NCBI GenBank assembly: GCA_002388885.1 | Contig: DGNI01000020.1 | Coordinates: forward strand, 7,411 to 16,433 | Reading direction: 5' to 3' | DNA: 9,023 bases | Source of the DNA: Parvularculaceae bacterium UBA4496 | GTDB taxonomy: Bacteria > Pseudomonadota > Alphaproteobacteria > Caulobacterales > Parvularculaceae | Shown here: one piece after another, positions 6,223-9,023 of the stretch | Position numbering within the stretch: the stretch's first letter is position 1 | Layout: every line of letters starts with the position of its first letter | Position numbers and translations under genes: made by a program | Notes under the pieces: model-generated | What the model was told of the DNA's origin: nothing | The model's database searches: none | The model's input: the letters and a program-made list of their open reading frames with translations, nothing else

Positions 6223-7520
6223 TCAGGATCGGGCTTCTGTCGCTTGGTCCAATAGAACACTGGCAAACCCGCCGCCATCAAGAGCCCACCCCATAATAGC
6301 GTCGCAACGCCTGCGCCAATCATGGCGATCAGGGAGTATATGATGGCGATCAATGCGACCGCCGCCCAGCCTTTCGCGCTGCGAAAAGAGGTTTTGAACT
6401 CAGCCAAAGCTGAAACCAGATAAGGCGTAAGCGTGCCGAGCGTCGACATGGTGATCAGGAAAGTGAAAGCGGCGACGAGGCCATCGCGATAGTTCAGTGC
6501 GATGAACGCAATGGAGAGAGCCGAAGAAATAATCAGCGCTAGCGCCGGTGCATGCCCGGCGTTGCGGCGTGCAAGCGCTTTGGGCGCAAGCCCGTCGCGC
6601 GCCACCGCCATAGGCATCTGTCCACTCATGAGAATGTTGCCGTTTGCAGCGCCGGCGGTTGAGATCATTGCGCCGATGGCAATCAACGGCGCGCCGATGG
6701 CGCCGAGCGGATAAGCTGCATCGGCGAACGGCGCCGTTGATCCGGCAAGGGTTTCCACCGGCAACAGAAACATCACTGCCGCCGTCGCCGCGATGTAGAT
6801 GGCGGCGACAAAGATCGTTCCGGTCACGACAGCGCGCGGCATGGTGCGTTTGGGATCAACGACATCTCCGGCGGGGATGACCGCGCACTCGAGCCCGAGA
6901 AACGCCCACATGGTGAGCAGCGCCGTAGCTGCAAGCGCTTTACCGACAGGCAATTCCGATGGATTAAATGGTGGGATATTATCAGGCGAGCCGGCGATGA
7001 CGCCAACGGCGATTATGACAACCAGCGGAATCAATTTCAGTATCGTCATTACGAGTTGGACGGACGCCGCTTGCGCGACGCCTTTGAGATTAACAGCCGT
7101 CAACAGAACGATGAGGCCGGCGGCGACTGCGCCCTGTATTAGAACATTCGAGCCGAGTACCGGAACAAGCGCGCCCGCATAACCGGCAAAGGCGACGGCG
7201 ATTGCGGTGGTCGCGAAGACAACGCCGAGCCAATAGCCCCAAGCCACGAGAAAGCCGACAAGATCACCGAACGCTTCATGCGCGTAGACATAAGGACCGC
7301 CGGCGCGTTCAGTCCGCCCCGCCAGACGCCCAAGGCTGAGCGCGATAAAAATCGCGCCGAGACTGGTCAGTAGCCAGCCGAGAAAGCTGACGCCCCCATA
7401 AGGCGCCAATGTCGCGGGGAGAAGGAACACGCCGGAGCCGATCATCACGCCCACGGCCATGGCCCAGCATTTCCAAAAGCCGATAGCGCGCTTCGGCGCC
7501 GCAGTGCTGTCATTTTTCAT
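6219..7520 (-). CDS. APC-superfamily amino acid permease (AdiC/APA-like)
   Basis: With the ATG at 7520 the protein has 433 residues and about 12 hydrophobic segments, the normal size for the basic amino acid/polyamine antiporter (APA) branch. TM1 contains the unwound substrate-binding motif IGSGVFLLPA (27-36). AGGPYVYAHEAFGDLVGF (73-90) and TMWAFLGLECAVIPAGDVVDPKRTMPRA (203-230) match the TM2-3 and TM6 regions of AdiC-like proteins, with Trp205 in the TM6 substrate-gate region. It sits in the inner membrane and imports or exchanges amino acids or amines; the exact substrate cannot be read from sequence. An upstream extension of the frame to 7748 is rejected because it runs antisense through kynB and has no permease features. 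The gene is coupled to the Rieske oxygenase downstream and diverges from kynBU, so a tryptophan, kynurenine or related substrate is a reasonable hypothesis. Confidence 0.9.
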   Translation of the reverse strand: MKNDSTAAPKRAIGFWKCWAMAVGVMIGSGVFLLPATLAPYGGVSFLGWLLTSLGAIFIALSLGRLAGRTERAGGPYVYAHEAFGDLVGFLVAWGYWLGVVFATTAIAVAFAGYAGALVPVLGSNVLIQGAVAAGLIVLLTAVNLKGVAQAASVQLVMTILKLIPLVVIIAVGVIAGSPDNIPPFNPSELPVGKALAATALLTMWAFLGLECAVIPAGDVVDPKRTMPRAVVTGTIFVAAIYIAATAAVMFLLPVETLAGSTAPFADAAYPLGAIGAPLIAIGAMISTAGAANGNILMSGQMPMAVARDGLAPKALARRNAGHAPALALIISSALSIAFIALNYRDGLVAAFTFLITMSTLGTLTPYLVSALAEFKTSFRSAKGWAAVALIAIIYSLIAMIGAGVATLLWGGLLMAAGLPVFYWTKRQKPDPE

Positions 7521-7605
7521 TAATCGACATTCCGCCGCGCCGCGGGCGGCGTCAAGCAAACACTGCGGAATTGACGGCCTGCCCTGTTTCATGATTGATC
7601 GCGCC
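7521..7605. promoter_or_regulatory. Divergent control region between permease-Rieske and kynBU, with two inverted TTGACG -35 boxes
   Basis: TTGACG occurs once per strand: + strand at 7571-7576, and - strand at 7555-7550. The first base of each is exactly 35 bases before the start codon on its side (7606 for kynB, 7520 for the permease). Caulobacter-like -10 boxes follow: GATTGATC at 7593-7600 for kynB (moderate match to GCTANAWC) and GGAATGTC on the - strand at 7533-7526 (weaker). Each ends five bases before its ATG. No good Shine-Dalgarno is present on either side, so both transcripts may be leaderless. The pair also reads as an inverted repeat CGTCAA-N15-TTGACG that a regulator could bind; kyn genes elsewhere are often controlled by an Lrp/AsnC-type protein, KynR. 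Confidence 0.5.
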
Positions 7606-8241
7606 ATGACCATCATCGACATCACGCCTTCAGTCAGCGCCCGTACCCCGATGTTTCCGGGCGATACGATTTTTAGCGCAACGCGGAGTTGGGAAATCAG
7701 CGGCGAGTGCCCGGTGAATGTCTCGGAAGTGGTGATGTCAACCCACACCGGCGCCCATGCCGATGCGCCGCTGCATTACGACGCCAAAGGCAAACCCATC
7801 GATCAGGTGGATGTATCCGCTTACATTGGGCCGTGCGCTGTTGTTCATGTCATTGACGGCGCGCCAACAGTTACGCGCGAAGTTCTTTCGGCTGCTTTGG
7901 ACAACATCAGCGCTGTGGCGCCCGAACGCGTACTTGTAAGAACATATGATAGACTGCCTGACCTGTGGGACGAAAACTTCACCGCCATCGGCGCCGATGC
8001 GATCGATTGGCTCGCGGAACAGGGCTGCCGCCTGATCGGCGTCGATACGCCGTCGCTCGATCCGGCGACGTCAAAGTCCATGGATGCGCACAACGCCGTC
8101 AACCGCGCCGACATGCGTATTCTCGAAGGGCTTCGTCTTGATGACGTTGCGCCGGGCGTATACGAACTGATCGCCCCGCCGTTAAAACTCGAAGGCCTCG
8201 ACGCCGCGCCCGTGCGTGCGCTTTTAAGAACACTGCCATGA
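7606..8241 (+). CDS. kynB: Kynurenine formamidase (arylformamidase)
   Basis: The 211-residue protein is close to the usual KynB length. It hydrolyses N-formyl-L-kynurenine to L-kynurenine and formate, the second step of tryptophan catabolism, in the cytoplasm. The metal-dependent cyclase-type motif HTGAHADAPLHY is at 47-58 (His47, His51, Asp53, His57). A second metal-ligand region, MDAHNAVNRADMRILEGL (159-176), supplies His162 and Glu174, and PGD at 18-20 is also typical. I chose the ATG at 7606 because MTIIDITPSVS aligns with the family N-terminus. An ATG at 7591 would add MIDRA, and longer starts would run into the divergent permease. No Shine-Dalgarno precedes either, consistent with the predicted leaderless promoter. 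The stop overlaps the kynU start (ATGA at 8238-8241), giving tight coupling. The gene looks intact. Confidence 0.93.
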   Translation: MTIIDITPSVSARTPMFPGDTIFSATRSWEISGECPVNVSEVVMSTHTGAHADAPLHYDAKGKPIDQVDVSAYIGPCAVVHVIDGAPTVTREVLSAALDNISAVAPERVLVRTYDRLPDLWDENFTAIGADAIDWLAEQGCRLIGVDTPSLDPATSKSMDAHNAVNRADMRILEGLRLDDVAPGVYELIAPPLKLEGLDAAPVRALLRTLP

Positions 8242-9023
8242 CCGTCAAATCCCGACATGACGCCGAAGCGCTAGACGCCGCCGACCCGCTGGCGCCGCTG
8301 CGCGATCAATTCGATTTACCCGAAGGCGTCATTTATCTCGACGGCAATTCGCTAGGGCCGCCGCCGCGCGCGGCGTTGAAGCGTATCTCCGAAACGGCGA
8401 AAGATCACTGGGGCCGCGATCTCATCAAGTCCTGGAACACAGCCGGATGGATTGACCTGCCGAAACGCTGCGGCGCGAAGATCGCTGCGCTGATCGGCGC
8501 GGACGGTGATGACGTCATAGTCTGCGATTCAACTTCAGTGAATATTTTCAAACTCGCCAGCGCGCTGATCAAGGGACGCGGCGGCGCTCTCGCCTATGAA
8601 CATGACGAGTTTCCGACGGACGGTTACATCTTGCAGGGGCTCGCGGCCATGTCCGGCGCGGCGCTGCTGGAGCTGAACAGGCCGTCGCCAGAAACCGCAT
8701 TCGCCGACAATGTCTCGGTGCTGATCAAAAGCGCCGTTCATTATAAAACCGCGGTCATTGCAGATATTCCGGCGTGGGAGCGCGCCGCTGAAAAAGCCGG
8801 GGCCGTCATCGTCTGGGATTTAAGTCATGCGGGCGGCGTCATTGATTTGAATTTGAAAGCCGACGGCGCGCGTTACGCTGTCGGCTGCGGATACAAGTAC
8901 CTCAATGGCGGGCCCGGCGCTCCGGCCTACGTCTATGTCGAGCACGACGCCGCCAACAGACTGGCGCAACCCCTGTCGGGGTGGATGGGCCATGCGCGCG
9001 CCTTCGAGTTTGCGGGAGACTAC
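8238..9023 (+). CDS. kynU: Kynureninase, N-terminal part (cut by window end)
   Basis: The frame is open from the ATG at 8238 to the last base, giving 262 residues of a protein that normally has a little over 400. It is a fold-type I PLP enzyme that cleaves L-kynurenine to anthranilate and L-alanine. Visible family marks are YLDGNSLGPPP (33-43), DSTSVN (97-102), EFPTD (124-128) and WDLSHAGG (193-200), whose Asp194 and His197 lie in the cofactor site. CGYKYLNGGPG (217-227) carries Lys220 as the PLP Schiff-base lysine. The start overlaps the kynB stop by ATGA, so formamidase and kynureninase are made together. A tryptophan 2,3-dioxygenase gene (kynA) is absent from the window and may follow to the right. 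The sequence seen is uninterrupted. Confidence 0.95.
   Translation, partial: MTVKSRHDAEALDAADPLAPLRDQFDLPEGVIYLDGNSLGPPPRAALKRISETAKDHWGRDLIKSWNTAGWIDLPKRCGAKIAALIGADGDDVIVCDSTSVNIFKLASALIKGRGGALAYEHDEFPTDGYILQGLAAMSGAALLELNRPSPETAFADNVSVLIKSAVHYKTAVIADIPAWERAAEKAGAVIVWDLSHAGGVIDLNLKADGARYAVGCGYKYLNGGPGAPAYVYVEHDAANRLAQPLSGWMGHARAFEFAGDY

Noticed and set aside
5518..6255. 245-codon open frame on the + strand opposite the Rieske gene
   Set aside because: It is antisense to a gene with all catalytic residues intact, and its translation shows no recognisable domain. It is a GC-rich shadow frame.
7533..7551. GC-rich hairpin (CGCCGC/GCGGCG) as a terminator
   Set aside because: The arms are only six bases with no T-run on either strand, and it lies between divergent starts where no transcript should end.
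7459..7605. Extended kynB start at 7459
   Set aside because: The extra 49 residues are the antisense of the permease 5' end. KynB homology begins at MTIIDITP (7606).
7521..7748. 76-residue N-terminal extension of the permease (start at 7748)
   Set aside because: It runs antisense through the kynB start and control region and has no permease-family sequence. Homology begins near 7520.

Overview
The window looks like a compact stretch of alphaproteobacterial chromosome. It is moderately GC-rich, its coding strands favour G/C third positions, several gene pairs overlap by the four bases ATGA, and several promoter candidates carry a TTGACG -35 of the Caulobacter type. Protein flavour suggests a marine or environmental lineage near Caulobacterales/Parvularculales; that placement is inference. 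I see no rRNA, tRNA, CRISPR array, insertion sequence, phage gene or integration scar. No gap between genes exceeds about 130 bases.

Left part (1-2061, + strand): the last 59 codons of a DUF58 protein, a SpoIIM/DUF95 membrane protein and an RDD membrane protein, joined by ATGA overlaps. This is the 3' end of the widespread MoxR-DUF58 type cluster of membrane proteins. Converging on it is a small polytopic membrane protein of unknown function (2065-2820, - strand), then a GFA-fold zinc protein (2950-3408, - strand). Divergent from the GFA gene is an uncharacterised lipoprotein (3529-4092, + strand).

Middle part (4093-5032, - strand): glyQ, the alpha subunit of heterotetrameric glycyl-tRNA synthetase. 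Its reading frame is broken by one extra base near 4570-4573. Everything on either side of the break reads as a normal GlyQ, ending at the expected stop. The break separates class II motif 2 from motif 3, so the cause (assembly error, real mutation or tolerated slippage) matters. glyS is not in the window.

Right part (5068-9023): two divergent transcription units around an 85-base control region. Leftward are an APC-family amino acid permease and a Rieske non-haem iron oxygenase alpha subunit, translationally coupled. Rightward are kynB (kynurenine formamidase) and kynU (kynureninase, cut by the window end), also coupled. KynB and KynU turn N-formylkynurenine into anthranilate (plus alanine). 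The shared control region makes it reasonable, though unproven, that the permease and oxygenase serve uptake and further oxidation of tryptophan-derived or related compounds. The control region holds two inverted TTGACG hexamers, each starting exactly 35 bases before the chosen start codon on its side, and neither gene has a convincing Shine-Dalgarno. Leaderless divergent transcripts are therefore a concrete prediction.

Apart from the glyQ frameshift and the kyn-linked oxygenase unit, the window is ordinary. I found no clearly new biological system.
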